The notes beneath the pieces were generated by a model that saw only the letters and a program-made list of their open reading frames with translations, was not told where the DNA came from and searched no databases. From a virus, in the IMG/VR virus record IMGVR_UViG_3300020455_000044, positions 1 to 35,471 of that record: DNA of 35,471 nt. One strand, 5' to 3'. Shown one piece after another: positions 35,121 to 35,471 of the stretch (its first letter is position 1; each line of letters starts with the position of its first letter). The position numbers and the translations under genes were made by a program.

Positions 35121-35435
35121 ATGAAAGCTAATTCAAATGCAACTAACAGTGACAACTATAAGGTAGTCATCACACCAGACAATGTAACCATGGATTGTAC
35201 TGATGAACTCATGGAATGTATGTCAGACAAATCTAATGAAGAATGTGTAGATGAATACAATGAATGTGTTATACCTAAGGTAGATGAAGGAGAAATCATT
35301 AGTGAGTTGTTAACACTTACATCACTATTAGATGGTAAGATGGAGAGGTTAATCACTAGTAATTCATCAGGTATAACATCAAAGAAAATAATAATAGAAT
35401 ATGATATCAAAGAAAGAGATCAAGGATCATCTTAA
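35121..35435 (+). CDS. Hypothetical acidic protein, 104 aa
   Basis: This is an acidic protein with a Cys/Met-rich middle (MDCTDELMECMSDKSNEEC near residues 24-42, then a further Cys in NECV). The four Cys in about 25 residues could bind a metal or form disulphides. The C-terminal half is helical (EIISELLTLTSLLDGKMERL). No family is recognised. It begins 2 nt after the previous stop and overlaps the next partial gene by 35 nt. Confidence 0.72.
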   Translation: MKANSNATNSDNYKVVITPDNVTMDCTDELMECMSDKSNEECVDEYNECVIPKVDEGEIISELLTLTSLLDGKMERLITSNSSGITSKKIIIEYDIKERDQGSS

Positions 35436-35471
35436 ATATCTTAAGAGATTAAAACATGACTTGATGAAGGG
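35401..35471 (+). CDS. Start of a hypothetical gene, cut by the window edge
   Basis: An ATG at 35401 opens a frame that continues to the end of the window (MISKKEIKDHLKYLKRLKHD and onward). The product so far is basic and helical. It overlaps the preceding gene by 35 nt, in line with the overlaps seen in this block. The end lies outside the window, so length and function are unknown. Confidence 0.55.
   Translation, partial: MISKKEIKDHLKYLKRLKHDLMK

Noticed and set aside
35156-35410. Minus-strand 84-aa open frame
   Set aside because: It lies antisense to a gene in a continuous + strand overlapping operon and has no promoter or Shine-Dalgarno.

Overview
The window looks like part of the genome of a marine T4-like myovirus, most probably a cyanophage or a close relative infecting another picoplankton host. 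The evidence is AT-rich DNA with every supported gene on the + strand, T4-type late promoter boxes (NATAAATA), and a giant structural gene beginning with the type of N-terminus seen in cyanophage virion proteins. It also has tandem tail-collar proteins, a tail-assembly-chaperone-like protein, and a dense block of very small overlapping genes preceded by sigma70-like promoters. No tRNA, CRISPR array, integrase or insertion sequence was found. Host and taxonomy are inferred; no database search was run.

Layout. (a) 1-1512: the tail end of an unidentified gene, a gene with a possible ParB/sulfiredoxin-like segment, a clean intrinsic terminator, and a small HNH-type protein with one altered motif position. 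(b) 1573-29914, the late/structural module: a consensus late promoter drives a 5,834-residue virion protein made of repeated helical and beta modules. Three consecutive tail-collar-type proteins follow (476, 487 and 2,168 aa); the last carries long polyglycine-rich segments like those of phage adhesin tips. A second late promoter precedes a protein with a tail-assembly-chaperone motif and a 119-aa protein. (c) 29911-35471, the early/accessory module: it starts with a sigma70-like promoter that overlaps the last late stop codon. It holds about twenty mostly short genes, many overlapping by 4 to 50 nt. Recognisable members are a PD-(D/E)XK-like nuclease candidate, two zinc-ribbon-like proteins, a 2OG-Fe(II)-oxygenase-like protein and a one-helix membrane protein. 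Several of these genes are shorter than 60 codons or use non-ATG starts.

How it works together. The late module would build the distal host-recognition apparatus: a giant fibre or baseplate-associated protein, collar-type fibres with a Gly-rich tip, and a chaperone. The early module is organised in transcription units separated by host-type promoters at 29911, about 31378, 32391 and 33048. The most unusual element is a 243-nt gap (32353-32595). There a sigma70-like promoter is placed so that its predicted start falls at the first base of a 15-bp interrupted helix enclosing about 144 nt with internal alternative pairings. This is a candidate undescribed structured RNA or leader.
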